DNA from: Cellulomonas composti
GTDB taxonomy: Bacteria; Actinomycetota; Actinomycetes; Actinomycetales; Cellulomonadaceae
Direction of reading: 5' to 3'
Assembly (NCBI RefSeq): GCF_007990245.1
Contig: NZ_BJWG01000003.1
Location: 1-64,000, forward strand
DNA: 64,000 bases
Shown piece after piece: positions 28,772 through 38,715 of the stretch. The notes under the pieces were generated by a model. That model was not told the origin of the DNA. It searched no databases and saw only the letters and a program-made list of their open reading frames with translations. Every line of letters starts with the position of its first letter. The stretch's first letter is position 1. The position numbers were made by a program, and so were the translations under genes.

Positions 28772-29380
28772 TCAGCGACCCAGCACCACGCGTTCGATCG
28801 GCAGGTACAGGGGGCCGCCCCCGCGGCCCGCGCCCGGACGGGACTCGACGAGCACCACCTCCTCGACGAGCCACGACGGCCCCTCGTACACCGCGAGCGC
28901 CCGTACGAGACCGGCCACCGGATCCTCGTCGGGCCCGGGCCGTGACGACCGACGCCGCGGCGGCGCCGAGCCCGGCCGTGAGCGTCCGACGGTCAGGTGC
29001 GCGCGCTCACGCTCGCGACGGTCGTCGGGCGCGCCGACCGCAGCCCCGGCCTCGGCGCACGCCTCGACGACACGGCGGTGCGGCTCGAGGTCACCGCCCG
29101 CGCCGACCCACAGCGTCCGGTGGGCGAACACCCCGGAGCCTCGCAGCGTGAGCCGGTACGGCTCGAGGTCGACGATCGCCTCGGCCAGCGTCGTCGCGAT
29201 CGTCGGGACCGCGCCGTCCGGGACCTCGCCGTAGAACGCCGTCGTCAGGTGCCACGTCTCGCGTGCGGACCAGCGCACGGCCGACGACGTGCCCGCGGGA
29301 CCTCCGCGCACCGAGGCGAGTGCAAGGTCGAGGTGGTCCAGGACGTCGTCGGGGGGCCACACGGCCGCGAACACGCGCAT
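28772..29380 (-). CDS. 2'-5' RNA ligase family (2H phosphoesterase) protein
   Basis: 202 residues from the ATG at 29380 (MRVFAAVWPP), preceded by a GGGAGG site. Two HxT motifs define the 2H phosphoesterase fold: HLTTAFYGEV in the first half and HLTVGRSRPG in the second. ThpR-like enzymes hydrolyse 2',3'-cyclic phosphodiesters; the true substrate here is unknown. The stretch between the second motif and the C-terminus is Arg/Pro-rich and looks like a flexible insert. It follows the RNA methyltransferase gene closely. Confidence 0.85.
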   Translation of the reverse strand: MRVFAAVWPPDDVLDHLDLALASVRGGPAGTSSAVRWSARETWHLTTAFYGEVPDGAVPTIATTLAEAIVDLEPYRLTLRGSGVFAHRTLWVGAGGDLEPHRRVVEACAEAGAAVGAPDDRRERERAHLTVGRSRPGSAPPRRRSSRPGPDEDPVAGLVRALAVYEGPSWLVEEVVLVESRPGAGRGGGPLYLPIERVVLGR

Positions 29381-29432
29381 TCGACCAGCCTCCCAGAGCG
29401 GACCGACATGCGTGCGCGCAGCGGGCCACTCG

Positions 29433-29477
29433 GCGGTGGACGACGCAGCGGTGGACGACTGAGCGGTGGACGACTCA
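29433..29477. repeat. 15-bp tandem repeat covering the TrmH-family stop codon
   Basis: Three units of GCGGTGGACGACTCA (29433-29447, 29448-29462, 29463-29477) with one or two changes; a partial fourth follows. The last unit contains the TGA stop of the methyltransferase gene, read on the minus strand. Confidence 0.88.
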
Positions 29478-30308
29478 GCGGTGCGCGCGGGCGCTCGCGT
29501 AGAGGCAGACCGTCGCCGCGGTCGCGAGGTTGAGCGACTCCGCCCGGCCGTGCAACGGGACGCGCACGACCGCGTCGGCCAGCGCGAGGTCGTCGTCGGG
29601 CAGGCCCCACGCCTCGTTGCCGAACACCCACGCCGTCGGCCGGGCCAGGTCCGGCACCCCCGCGGGCGCGCGGCCCGCGACGTCGAGCAGGTGGTCGATG
29701 TCGTGCTCCCCCGACCCGTCGGCCGCGAGCACGAGCATCCCGGCCGCCCGCAGCTCGGCCACACCGTCCGCCGGGTCGACGCCGAACGCCACCGGCAGGT
29801 GGAACAGCGAACCCGCGGTCGACCGGACGACCTTGGGGTTGTGCACGTCCACGCTCTCGGTAGTCAGCACGACGCCGTCGGCGCCCGCCGCGTCCGCTGC
29901 ACGCACGACGGCGCCCGCGTTCCCCGGGTCGCGCACGCGCGCCAGCATCGCGACGAGCCGCGGCCGCAGGTCCGTGACCTGATCCAGCCGCCCGTCGAGC
30001 AGGTCGACGACCGCGACGACGCCCTGGCCGTCCGGGCTCATCGCCGCGAGCACCTCGTCGGTCGCGGCCGTGACCCGCACGCCGCGCGCCGCGGCCGCCG
30101 TCGCGATCTCGTCGTACCTCGACGCCGCCGCGGGCGTGAGGAACAGCTCGCGTACGTGAGCCCGTCCGCCGGAGACGGCCTCGCGCACCGACTGCGGGCC
30201 CTCCACGAGGAACTGGCCGTGCCGCTCCCGCATCGGGCGGTTCGCGAGCGCCCGCACGGCCTTGACCCGCTCGCTGCGGGGGTTGCTCAGCAGGTCGCGC
30301 TCGTCCAC
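29475..30308 (-). CDS. TrmH/SpoU-family RNA 2'-O-methyltransferase
   Basis: S-adenosylmethionine-dependent methyltransferase of the SPOUT class, acting on rRNA or tRNA. 277 residues from a GTG at 30308; a GATGAT hexamer lies six bases before it, suggesting a leaderless start. N-terminal substrate-binding domain (GQFLVEGPQSVREAV) and C-terminal knotted domain with motifs LARVRDPGNAGAVVRAADAA, WVFGNEAWGLP and VPLHGRAESLNLATAA. Its place downstream of infC-rpmI-rplT is common in actinobacteria. The nucleotide modified cannot be told from sequence. Confidence 0.9.
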   Translation of the reverse strand: MDERDLLSNPRSERVKAVRALANRPMRERHGQFLVEGPQSVREAVSGGRAHVRELFLTPAAASRYDEIATAAAARGVRVTAATDEVLAAMSPDGQGVVAVVDLLDGRLDQVTDLRPRLVAMLARVRDPGNAGAVVRAADAAGADGVVLTTESVDVHNPKVVRSTAGSLFHLPVAFGVDPADGVAELRAAGMLVLAADGSGEHDIDHLLDVAGRAPAGVPDLARPTAWVFGNEAWGLPDDDLALADAVVRVPLHGRAESLNLATAATVCLYASARAHR

Positions 30309-30362
30309 GCCCCCATCATCGCGGACCCGACGCCCGTCCCTGCGCACTGCACCCGACGACGA

Positions 30363-30392
30363 CGAAGCCCCCGCCACAGGGCGGGGGCTTCG
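30363..30392 (-). terminator. Terminator of the infC-rpmI-rplT operon
   Basis: A 13-bp perfect stem (30363-30375 with 30380-30392) and 4-base loop, 24 bases after the rplT stop. It separates the ribosomal operon from the methyltransferase gene. Confidence 0.85.
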
Positions 30393-30415
30393 TACTGCTC
30401 AGCAGTGGGCGCTCG

Positions 30416-30799
30416 TCACGCGGCCTTGGGCGCGTTGACGTCGGCCGGCAGGTTCTCCTTGGCGATCACGACGAGGGCCGAGAAGGCCTTCGGGTCGTTG
30501 ACCGCGAGGTCCGCCAGGACGCGACGGTCCACCTCGACACCCGAGGCCTTGAGGCCCTGGATGAAGCGGTTGTACGTCATGCCTTCGGCGCGGACCGCAG
30601 CGTTGATGCGCTGGATCCACAGCTTGCGGAAGTCACCCTTGCGCGCCTTGCGGTCGCGGTAGGAGTAGACGAGGGAGTGGGTGACCTGCTCCTTGGCCTT
30701 GCGGTACAGGCGCGAACGCTGACCCCGGTAGCCGCTGGCGCGCTCGAGAGTTGCCCGGCGCTTCTTCTGGGCGTTGACCGCCCGCTTCACGCGTGCCAC
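30416..30799 (-). CDS. rplT: 50S ribosomal protein L20
   Basis: Early-assembly 23S rRNA-binding protein. 127 residues, basic, with the family opening [15 protein letters not shown] and signature [18 protein letters not shown]. The GTG start follows an AAGGAG site by six bases. Last gene of the translation-factor operon, with a strong terminator behind it. In other bacteria L20 represses its own operon; no L20-type leader could be confirmed here. Confidence 0.97.
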   Translation of the reverse strand: MARVKRAVNAQKKRRATLERASGYRGQRSRLYRKAKEQVTHSLVYSYRDRKARKGDFRKLWIQRINAAVRAEGMTYNRFIQGLKASGVEVDRRVLADLAVNDPKAFSALVVIAKENLPADVNAPKAA

Positions 30800-30859
30800 G
30801 TGATGCTCCTTGCTGGTCTAGGGCTCAGGTGCCCCGGAGGCGCTGGTGCGCCCGCCGGA

Positions 30860-31054
30860 TCACTTACCGAGCAGCTTCTTGATCTTGGGGGTGTCGGCGG
30901 CGGAGACGACCACGTCGCCCGCGATGCGGCGCGTGCGGCGGCTCGACTTGTGCTCCAGCAGGTGGCGACCGTTGGCCTGCTCGCGCATGACCTTGCCCGT
31001 CCCCGTCACGCGGAACCGCTTCTTGGCACCGGAGTGCGTCTTGTTCTTCGGCAT
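30860..31054 (-). CDS. rpmI: 50S ribosomal protein L35
   Basis: 64-residue basic ribosomal protein with the standard opening [18 protein letters not shown] and a closing KIKKLLGK. The ATG follows AAGGAG. It sits between infC and rplT with short gaps (87 and 60 bases) on the same strand, the usual order. Confidence 0.97.
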   Translation of the reverse strand: MPKNKTHSGAKKRFRVTGTGKVMREQANGRHLLEHKSSRRTRRIAGDVVVSAADTPKIKKLLGK

Positions 31055-31141
31055 GGCTGCCGTGTCTCCTTCGTTCTCATCGCACGCTCTCGTGCGACTC
31101 GTCTGGTGCGATCCCCCTCACGGGCGACCGCGGTCATGGGT

Positions 31142-32206
<1,065 letters not shown>

Positions 32207-32564
32207 GTGGTGCTCCTCAGGTTCGTCGTGACGGACCGCCGGGAACGGAGAAGGCCTCCGTCCTGGGCACAGGAGGAGGCCTCGACGCATTCCGCGGACC
32301 CGGGGCGCGGCTGACGCCACCCCACGGGGCACGACGACGGCCGGAGCCGACGCGCGGACTGTGTGACCCGGCCCCTGTCGCCGGCGAACCGGACGGTCGA
32401 GACTCGGGTGGGAGGAGGACTCCACTTGTGCACCCGGTCCGCCGAGCCGCTCGGAAGTGAACGGCCGCGACGAGCACGGGTCAGTCGCCCGGCAAGGCTA
32501 CCAGACGAAGCCGGCCGGTCCTTCCGGCCCACTCCAGACGTACGAGGGTGCGAGAATCCCCGCC
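32207..32564. other. Divergent region between infC and the DUF1844 gene
   Basis: 358 bases that must hold the infC promoter and leader (minus strand) and the DUF1844 promoter (plus strand). Seen in it: the infC ribosome site GAGGAG at 32218-32213 and a leader hairpin at 32252-32282. Before the DUF1844 gene there is a weak -10-like GAGAAT seven bases from its ATG. No other gene is supported. Confidence 0.55.
32252..32282 (-). promoter_or_regulatory. Hairpin in the infC leader
   Basis: An 8-bp stem (32252-32259 with 32275-32282), a bulged base at 32260, then a 5-bp stem and a GGCA/TGCC loop, about 45 bases before the infC start. There is no T tract. It could be an attenuator or a feedback site; this is inference. 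Confidence 0.45.
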
Positions 32565-32960
32565 ATGTCCGACGAGCAGCCCGAGCCCACCACCGACGAC
32601 CGCGACTCCACCACCGCGACGCGTGACATCGCCGACGTCGCCGCTGTCGAGATCATCACCACCGCTGCAGTGCACCTCATGAGCGCCGCGGCCGTGAAGT
32701 GCGGCCTCGCCGAGGACGGCCCCGACGGCGCCGGGGCCGACTACCTGGACCTCGACGAGGCGCGCAAGCTCATCACCGCGCTCGCGGGTCTCGTGACCTC
32801 GGCCGCTCCGGAGATCGGCAGCCAGCACGCGCGCGCCCTGCGCGACGGCCTGCGCACGCTGCAGCTCGCGTTCCGGGAGGCCTCGACCTTCCCGGACGCG
32901 CCGGGCGACGGCCCCGGCGAGAAGCTCACCGGCCCCGTCCTGCCCCGCGCCGCACACTGA
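32565..32960 (+). CDS. DUF1844 domain protein
   Basis: 131 residues from the ATG at 32565. The central part (ADVAAVEIITTAAVHLMSAA, then DEARKLITALAGLV) matches the DUF1844 family, a small helical domain widely found beside infC in actinobacteria. The N-terminal 20 residues are acidic and Thr-rich, and the C-terminus is disordered. Function unknown; probably cytosolic. Expressed divergently from infC. Start chosen at the first residues of the typical MSDE opening. Confidence 0.85.
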   Translation: MSDEQPEPTTDDRDSTTATRDIADVAAVEIITTAAVHLMSAAAVKCGLAEDGPDGAGADYLDLDEARKLITALAGLVTSAAPEIGSQHARALRDGLRTLQLAFREASTFPDAPGDGPGEKLTGPVLPRAAH

Positions 32961-32988
32961 GCGCGCCCGCAGCGCCAGTCGTCCTCGC

Positions 32989-34233
32989 CTAGACCGACAC
33001 CAGCTCGCGACCCGGCACCGCGTCGGCGCGCGACCGCACGAGGCGGGAGACGACGAGACCGCCGACGGCGATCGTGCCGCCGACCGCGGCTGCGGTCAGG
33101 AAGCCGCCGCTCGGCCCCGTCTGGTCGATCACCCAGCCGCACAGCGGTGCACCGAGCGCGTTGCCGACGGTCGACATGGTGCCGCCCCAGCCCATCACCT
33201 CGCCGCGGCGGGCCTCCGGCACGAGCTGGACCAGGCGCGCGTTGATCGACGCGAGCGCGGGCGCGCACGGCAGGCCGGCGAGCACCATCGCGAAGGCGAG
33301 CCACACGGGCACGGGCGCGAACGCGGCGGGTACGGTCGCGAGCGCGAGCACCGCCACGAGCAGCAGCGGCGAACGGTTGCGCGTGCCCATGCCGTGCAGC
33401 AGGCCGCCGACGACCGAGCCGCCCGCCCACAGCGCGATCATCCAGCCGACGTCCGCGGCGCGGCCGGCGTCGTTCAGGGCGGCGACGAGGGACACGTCCG
33501 TCCCGACGAGGATGAAGGAGGCGGCGAGCCCCGCCAGCAGCACCACCGCGAGCTCGGGTGTCACGACGCGACGCGGCGCCGCGTGCTCGGGCTCCCGCAG
33601 GTCCGCGGGCAGCTCGATCGCGGGCGTCCGCGAGCGCGTCGGCGGGTTCGCCCACATCAGCAGGAGGCCGGCCGCGACCGTGGTGCACCCCACGACCGTC
33701 AGGGCGAGGCCCGTCGAACCCTGCGTCGCCAGCAGCACGCCCGCGACGGGCGCGAGCATGAAGGTGATCTCGACGAGCACCGAGTCGAGTGCGAAGCCCG
33801 ATCGCTGCAGCGCCGGGGGCACGAGCACCGAGAGCGACTGACGCGTGACCGAGAAGACCGGCACGAGGAACAGCCCGCCGACGAAGGCCGCGCCGACGAG
33901 GGCGTGGTAGCCCAGGTGCGGAGCCATGAGCCACACCGCGGACTCGACGAGCACCGACGGCGCGATCGCGCGACGTAGCCCGAGCCGGTCGACGAGACGC
34001 CCACGCCACGGGGCGCCGATCGCCATGCCGATCGTCATCGCACCCGCGACGACGCCCGCCTGCCCGTAGCCCTTGCCCAGCGACTGCACCACGTGGAGCG
34101 TCAGCACGACGCCCGCGGCCGCGGTCGGGATGCGCGCGACGAACGCGACCGCGAACAGCCGCGCGACGCCGGGCAGGCGAAGGACGGCCCCGTAGGGCGA
34201 GGTGGGCATGTGCTCCATTGTCGCCCGGGTCAT
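32989..34233 (-). CDS. MFS transporter
   Basis: 414-residue membrane protein with about twelve hydrophobic segments, in the style of the actinobacterial MFS group of drug/solute exporters. The cytoplasmic loop between helices 2 and 3 reads GAPWRGRLVDRLGLRRA, matching the G-x-x-x-D-R-x-G-R-R MFS motif. Substrate unknown. Start uncertain: ATG at 34233 follows GAGG, but ATGs at 34218 and 34209 are also possible. It converges on the DUF1844 gene and is not in an obvious operon. Confidence 0.87.
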   Translation of the reverse strand: MTRATMEHMPTSPYGAVLRLPGVARLFAVAFVARIPTAAAGVVLTLHVVQSLGKGYGQAGVVAGAMTIGMAIGAPWRGRLVDRLGLRRAIAPSVLVESAVWLMAPHLGYHALVGAAFVGGLFLVPVFSVTRQSLSVLVPPALQRSGFALDSVLVEITFMLAPVAGVLLATQGSTGLALTVVGCTTVAAGLLLMWANPPTRSRTPAIELPADLREPEHAAPRRVVTPELAVVLLAGLAASFILVGTDVSLVAALNDAGRAADVGWMIALWAGGSVVGGLLHGMGTRNRSPLLLVAVLALATVPAAFAPVPVWLAFAMVLAGLPCAPALASINARLVQLVPEARRGEVMGWGGTMSTVGNALGAPLCGWVIDQTGPSGGFLTAAAVGGTIAVGGLVVSRLVRSRADAVPGRELVSV

Positions 34234-34402
34234 CTGGTGCCTCGACCGAATTTCGCGCGACGCGGGTCACGTCGGACACCCGCGCTCGCGCGCGTCGGGA
34301 CCCGGGTCCACGGAGACGTGGTGCAGGGCGCTCGCGCGGTCCATGCTGGACGCGGAGCCGCGCGGGACCGCCCGGCCCACCGCCCGCCGAAGGAGAGCCG
34401 CC

Positions 34403-34969
34403 ATGGTGCCCGTGCCGCGATTCGACCCTGAGAAGCTGACGTCCGCGGCCAACGAGACGGTCACCGTCCGGCGCGTGTTCGGCGAGGCGTACGAGCACGA
34501 CGGGAAGCTGGTGATCCCGGTCGCGCGCGTCTCGGCCGCGACGGGCCTCGGGCTCGGCGACGGCGAGGGCGGGCTGCCGTCGGGGATGGCGCACGGCATG
34601 GCGGGACGCTTCGGCCACCGCGGCTGGCACCACGGGGTCGCCGCGGTCGTCGAGGACGACGAGGGTGTCGTGACCCCGCTGCCCGACGAGGGCGGCGACG
34701 ACGAAGAAGACGCGGCCGGCCCGAGCGGGCCGGGCGGCGCGGGCCACGGCGGTGGCGGCGGCTACGCGGCGCACGTCAAGGCCGTCGGGGTCTATGTCGT
34801 CGACGAGCACGGCGTGCACTGGCGACCTGCGGTCGACGTGAACCGCGTGATCCTGGGCGGCCAGATCGTGCTCGCGTCGGTGCTCAGCGCGTTCGCCGCG
34901 GCGTTCGCGGTGAAGTCCGTCGCCTCGTCGCTCGCGCAGGCGATCGCGTCCCGGGCCGCGCGCGGCTGA
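34403..34969 (+). CDS. GerW/YtfJ-like protein
   Basis: 188 residues from an ATG with a good AGGAGAG site. The N-terminal part (ANETVTVRRVFGEAYEHDGK, then VIPVARVSAATGLGLG) and the later block VKAVGVYVVDEHGVHWRPAV match the Spore_YtfJ/GerW family, known from Bacillus spores but also present in non-sporulating actinobacteria. The middle is Gly/His-rich and acidic (about 50-120). A hydrophobic C-terminal helix (about 150-175) may anchor it to the membrane. Role unknown here. It converges on the SseB-domain gene 15 bases away. Confidence 0.8.
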   Translation: MVPVPRFDPEKLTSAANETVTVRRVFGEAYEHDGKLVIPVARVSAATGLGLGDGEGGLPSGMAHGMAGRFGHRGWHHGVAAVVEDDEGVVTPLPDEGGDDEEDAAGPSGPGGAGHGGGGGYAAHVKAVGVYVVDEHGVHWRPAVDVNRVILGGQIVLASVLSAFAAAFAVKSVASSLAQAIASRAARG

Positions 34970-34984
34970 CGCGCCGGCCGGGGT

Positions 34985-35716
34985 TCACGCGCCGCGACGT
35001 AGACGCAGCTCGAGGCTGTCGACCCGCTCGGTGACGAGCTCGTCCGCCGCGAGCGCGCTGTTGATCCTGGCCACGACGTGGTCGAGACGTTCGCGGTCGA
35101 GCCCCGGCACCAGCGTCACGACGACCGCGACCTCGGCGTTCGTGCCGGGCTGCGCGTCCGCCACGACGACCTCGCGGACCGTGCTCATCGCGCTGCCGAC
35201 CGCCGCGCGGACGTCGGCCGCCACCGCGCCGTCGACCACCGCCGGCAGCCACGGCTCGCGCTTCGCGAGCGCCCAGACCGCCGGACGCGGCAGCAGCGCG
35301 GTGACCGGGCCGCCGGGGTCCAGCACGAGCACCTCCCAGCCCTCCTGCACGGCCGAGAGCGCGGCGCGGGCCACGTCGGTCGGCACCGGACGGGCGTCGC
35401 GGCGCCACGCCGTCATGGCGCCGACCGAAGAGAACACGGGCAGCGCGGTCCGCCCGTCCGGGGCACGCAGCGCGACGATCCCGGCCGACGCCTCCTTGTC
35501 GACCTGATGCGCGTGGCCGTCGTGCACGACGAGCTCGCCGACCTCGAGCTCGGCCAGGACGGGCACGAGCACGCGCGTGCCCTCGAGCGCTGCGACCACC
35601 GTGCGCAGCGTCGCCGAGCCCGCGCCGTAGCCGGCGAGCGCGGCCGCGACCGTCTCGTCGGCCGTCCCGTCGTCCCCCGCGAACGGCGAGGACGGGGGTA
35701 GCTCGCGACCGGTCAT
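34985..35716 (-). CDS. SseB N-terminal domain protein
   Basis: 243 residues from the ATG at 35716 (MTGRELPPSSPF). The middle carries the SseB-type domain: TRVLVPVLAELEVGE, LRAPDGRTALPVFSSVGAM, and GWEVLVLDPGGPVTALLPR. The C-terminal ~80 residues resemble the second domain of actinobacterial SseB-like proteins. It commonly lies beside hisA/priA and infC in actinobacteria. Function unknown. It is 31 bases downstream of hisA on the same strand and may be cotranscribed. Confidence 0.85.
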   Translation of the reverse strand: MTGRELPPSSPFAGDDGTADETVAAALAGYGAGSATLRTVVAALEGTRVLVPVLAELEVGELVVHDGHAHQVDKEASAGIVALRAPDGRTALPVFSSVGAMTAWRRDARPVPTDVARAALSAVQEGWEVLVLDPGGPVTALLPRPAVWALAKREPWLPAVVDGAVAADVRAAVGSAMSTVREVVVADAQPGTNAEVAVVVTLVPGLDRERLDHVVARINSALAADELVTERVDSLELRLRRGA

Positions 35717-35747
35717 CGAGCCGACTCCACGCACAGGGTGTGCACGG

Positions 35748-36485
35748 TCAGGGCCGGCCGGCGACGTCGAGCGCCTCCGGCAGCGTGAACGCACCCGCGT
35801 ACAGCGCCTTGCCGACGATCGCGCCCTCGACGCCGACGTCGACGAGGCTGCGCAGGACCCGCAGGTCGTCGAGCGACGAGATGCCGCCCGACGCGACGAC
35901 CGGTGCGTCGGTCCGCGTGCACACCTCGCGCAGCAGCTCGATGTTCGGACCGCGCAGCGTGCCGTCCTTCGTCACGTCGGTCACGACGTAGCGCGAGCAG
36001 CCCGCGTCCTCCAACCGCGCGAGCACCTCCCACAGGTCGCCGCCCTCCTGGGTCCAGCCGCGTGCGGCGAGGGTCGTGCCGCGCACGTCGAGGCCGACCG
36101 CGACCTGCGCGCGGTGCGCCGCGATCACGCGCGCGGTCCACTGCGGGTCCTCGAGCGCCGCGGTGCCGAGGTTGACACGCGTCGCGCCCGTCGCGAGGGC
36201 ACGCTCGAGCGACGCGTCGTCGCGGATGCCGCCCGACAGCTCGACCTTGACGCCTCGGCCGGCCAGCTCGGTGGTGACCTCGGCGAGCAGGGGCGCGTTG
36301 CTGCCCCGCCCGAACGCCGCGTCCAGGTCCACGAGGTGGATCCACTCCGCTCCCCCGGCCTGCCAGTCCAGCGCGGCGGCCAGCGGGTCGCCGTAGCCGG
36401 TCTCCGTCCCGGCCTCGCCCTGGACCAGTCGGACGGCCTGCCCGTCCGCGACGTCGACGGCGGGCAGCAGCTCCAGGCGGCTCAT
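35748..36485 (-). CDS. priA: Phosphoribosyl isomerase A (HisA, probably bifunctional PriA)
   Basis: (beta/alpha)8-barrel isomerase of histidine synthesis; in most actinobacteria the same enzyme also does the TrpF step of tryptophan synthesis. 245 residues. Visible are [20 protein letters not shown] with the first catalytic Asp, [48 protein letters not shown] with the second Asp, and [14 protein letters not shown]. No trpF is in the window to test the dual role. It lies 55 bases after hisH. Confidence 0.93.
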   Translation of the reverse strand: MSRLELLPAVDVADGQAVRLVQGEAGTETGYGDPLAAALDWQAGGAEWIHLVDLDAAFGRGSNAPLLAEVTTELAGRGVKVELSGGIRDDASLERALATGATRVNLGTAALEDPQWTARVIAAHRAQVAVGLDVRGTTLAARGWTQEGGDLWEVLARLEDAGCSRYVVTDVTKDGTLRGPNIELLREVCTRTDAPVVASGGISSLDDLRVLRSLVDVGVEGAIVGKALYAGAFTLPEALDVAGRP

Positions 36486-36540
36486 GCGAATGACTCCTCG
36501 TGGGGGACGACGGTGCTCGGGGTGATCGACGGGGCGGCGG

Positions 36541-37191
36541 TCAGCGCAGCGTGCCGAGCCACTGGGACAGCAGCTGCGCGCCGGCGTCGCCGGACTTCTC
36601 GGGGTGGAACTGCGTGGCTGCCAGCGGCCCGTTCTCGACCGCGGCGGCGAACCGCCCGCCGTGGTCCGCCCACGTCACGAGCGGCGGCGCGACGGGGTGC
36701 TCCCCCGCGACCGGCTCGTCGAGCAGCGGGAAGCTGCGTGCGGCGTAGGAGTGGACGAAGTAGAACCGCTCGTCGGCGAGCCCCTCGAACAGGACGCTCC
36801 CCGCCGGCGGCGCGACGGTGGCCCACCCCATGTGCGGGACGACCGGTGCCTCGAGGCGGTCGACGACGCCCGGCCACTGCCCGAGCCCCTCGGTGCGCTG
36901 CCCGTGCTCGACCCCCTCGGCGAACATCACCTGCATCCCGACGCAGATGCCGAGCACGGGACGTCCGCCCGTGAGCCGACGGTCGACGATCCGGTCGCCC
37001 CCCACCGCGCGCAAGCCCGCCATCACGGCCGCGAACGCCCCGACGCCGGGAACCACGAGGCCGTCGGCCTCGGCCGCAGCCGACCTGTCCGCCGTGAGCT
37101 CGACCTGCGCACCCACGCGCTCGAGCGCGCGGACGGCGGACCGGACGTTGCCGAACCCGTAGTCGAGCACGACGACGCGAGGACGGGGCAC
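36541..37191 (-). CDS. hisH: Imidazole glycerol phosphate synthase, glutaminase subunit
   Basis: Glutaminase that feeds ammonia to HisF. 216 residues. Class I amidotransferase signature [17 protein letters not shown] holds the nucleophile Cys; His and Glu are in [10 protein letters not shown] place the start at GTG 37191 ([12 protein letters not shown]), because a TAACCT hexamer lies exactly six bases upstream, which suits a leaderless transcript; the GTG at 37197 would add two residues but would sit directly against that box. hisF is not in the window. Confidence 0.93.
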   Translation of the reverse strand: MPRPRVVVLDYGFGNVRSAVRALERVGAQVELTADRSAAAEADGLVVPGVGAFAAVMAGLRAVGGDRIVDRRLTGGRPVLGICVGMQVMFAEGVEHGQRTEGLGQWPGVVDRLEAPVVPHMGWATVAPPAGSVLFEGLADERFYFVHSYAARSFPLLDEPVAGEHPVAPPLVTWADHGGRFAAAVENGPLAATQFHPEKSGDAGAQLLSQWLGTLR

Positions 37192-37197
37192 GCGCAC

Positions 37198-37203
37198 AGG
37201 TTA
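37198..37203 (-). promoter_or_regulatory. -10 box of leaderless hisH
   Basis: TAACCT read on the minus strand, six bases before the chosen hisH GTG at 37191. No clear -35. It gives hisH a promoter of its own, separate from the sigma-factor gene upstream. Confidence 0.5.
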
Positions 37204-37288
37204 CCCGCGCACGCGGCGCAGTCCGGGCCGGTGGCCCAGCACGCGAGACCACGAGCGGTCTCGGCCGTTCGCCCGACCGCGGTGAGAG

Positions 37289-37807
37289 CTAGCGGCGCGG
37301 CGCATCCCGGACCTCGAGCTCCTTGCGCAGCCGCGCCCGGGCGCGCGCGAGCCGCTGGCGGGCCGCCGGTGCGGAGATGCCGAGCACCTGGGCGACCTGG
37401 TCCCCCGTCAGCCCGTCCCACGCATCGAGCCGGAGCACCTCCTGGTCGTGCTCCGGCAACCGCGCCAGCGCCGCCCGGACGCGCTCGCTCACGTCGCTCG
37501 TCCCGTGGTGCGCGGTCCGCACGACGATCTCGTCGCGCAGCCGACGCACCAGCGCGTCCCTGCGACGCGACGCCCGCACACCGTTGGCGAGCGTCATCCG
37601 GGCGACGCCGATCATCCAGGCGAGCGCCTCGTCGTCGTCGTCCGGCAGGTCCGCGCGGCGACGCCACACCGTGGCCAGGGTCTGCGAGAACAGGTCCGCA
37701 GCCTCCTCCCGATGGCCCGTGCGCCGAGCGAGGTAACCGAGGACGCGCGGCCCGAACCTGCGCACCAGCACGGTGACGCGGTCCGCCTCACGCGCCTGGA
37801 CGCTCAT
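37289..37807 (-). CDS. RNA polymerase sigma factor, sigma-70 family (ECF-like)
   Basis: 172 residues. Region 2 (RVLGYLARRTGHREEAADLF, then WRRRADLPDDDDEALAWMIG) and region 4 (ARLPEHDQEVLRLDAWDGLT, then VLGISAPAARQRLARAR) are clear; no long SnoaL or other extension. Its ATG overlaps the stop of the upstream membrane-protein gene (ATGA), so the two are translationally coupled. The pair sits in the middle of the histidine genes. Target promoters unknown. Confidence 0.88.
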   Translation of the reverse strand: MSVQAREADRVTVLVRRFGPRVLGYLARRTGHREEAADLFSQTLATVWRRRADLPDDDDEALAWMIGVARMTLANGVRASRRRDALVRRLRDEIVVRTAHHGTSDVSERVRAALARLPEHDQEVLRLDAWDGLTGDQVAQVLGISAPAARQRLARARARLRKELEVRDAPRR

Positions 37808-38640
37808 GAGCGCTCGGCGCCGGCAGCCGCACCGGACTCGTCGACGGTCCGCGGGTCGCCGACGCCGCCGGTGCGCCGGAGCCAGTGGTTGTTGGCCTCC
37901 GCGTCGTACCGCATCGCGGCGCCGTCCCCGCCGCGGACCTGCTCGATCAGCCGCTCCCTGCCCTGCCACGACTCGGGGTCCCAACTCCGAGCCGTCGCCT
38001 CGAGCGCGCCGCTCCAGCCGTCGAACGCGACGGCCACCGCGGCCTCGTCGCCCGCGGTCCACGCCTCGAGCCAGGACACCTGCCACGCGTCGGCGGCAGT
38101 GAACAGGAGCCACATCCGCAACCCGTCGGCCGAGGTGACGCCCGGATCGGTTCCGGGGTCCGGTGTCACGGCCGCGACGATCTCGTCCCACGTGACCCAG
38201 TCGGGCAGGGTCCGGTCGCGCGGTGCGAGGCCCGCGATGATCGCAGCGGCACCCGGATCGCCCAGGTCGACCAGGGGCGACGTGTCCGTGCCCCACGCGT
38301 TCACGTACGGCAGACCCTCGTCGGTGCGCAGGACGTTCCCGTCGGCGTCCCTGACGAGACCGTCGACGGTGCCCGTGGCGTACTCGCCCGTCCACCCCCC
38401 GGACGCCAGCGCGCCGGCGCTCAGTGCCAGCGCCGCCACGACCGCACCCGCACCGACCCAGCGCTCGCGCGCGCGCCCGGCGAGCGGGACGACGCGCTGT
38501 GGTGCGCGCTGTGGAGCGCCCGGCGATGCCTCCCGCGCGACGAGCGGTGCGAGCACGTCGTCCAGGTCGGGGTCCGGCCACGGGTCGGCCCGCATCAGCA
38601 GTGCGCGCAGTTCGTCGTCAACGTCCCGGTCGGTCGTCAT
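37804..38640 (-). CDS. Single-pass membrane protein paired with the sigma factor
   Basis: 278 residues. A short acidic cytoplasmic part (about 1-58, rich in Asp and Pro), one membrane helix (about 61-81, VGAGAVVAALALSAGALASG) and an external domain of about 195 residues without a recognised family. No zinc-binding HxxxCxxC motif typical of anti-sigma factors is seen. The position just before and overlapping the sigma-factor gene suggests a regulator of it, though anti-sigma genes more often come second. The ATG has a GGAGG site. Confidence 0.72.
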   Translation of the reverse strand: MTTDRDVDDELRALLMRADPWPDPDLDDVLAPLVAREASPGAPQRAPQRVVPLAGRARERWVGAGAVVAALALSAGALASGGWTGEYATGTVDGLVRDADGNVLRTDEGLPYVNAWGTDTSPLVDLGDPGAAAIIAGLAPRDRTLPDWVTWDEIVAAVTPDPGTDPGVTSADGLRMWLLFTAADAWQVSWLEAWTAGDEAAVAVAFDGWSGALEATARSWDPESWQGRERLIEQVRGGDGAAMRYDAEANNHWLRRTGGVGDPRTVDESGAAAGAERS

Positions 38641-38715
38641 GATGTCCTCCTGTCGGTGGCGTGCTCGACTGGAAGATGTCCGGACCGGGCCCCGATGTGA
38701 CAGCCCCGGCGCGGG

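Noticed and set aside
36101..36974. Plus-strand frames opposite hisA and hisH
   Set aside because: No motif, Arg/Ala-rich, and fully covered by well-supported histidine genes.
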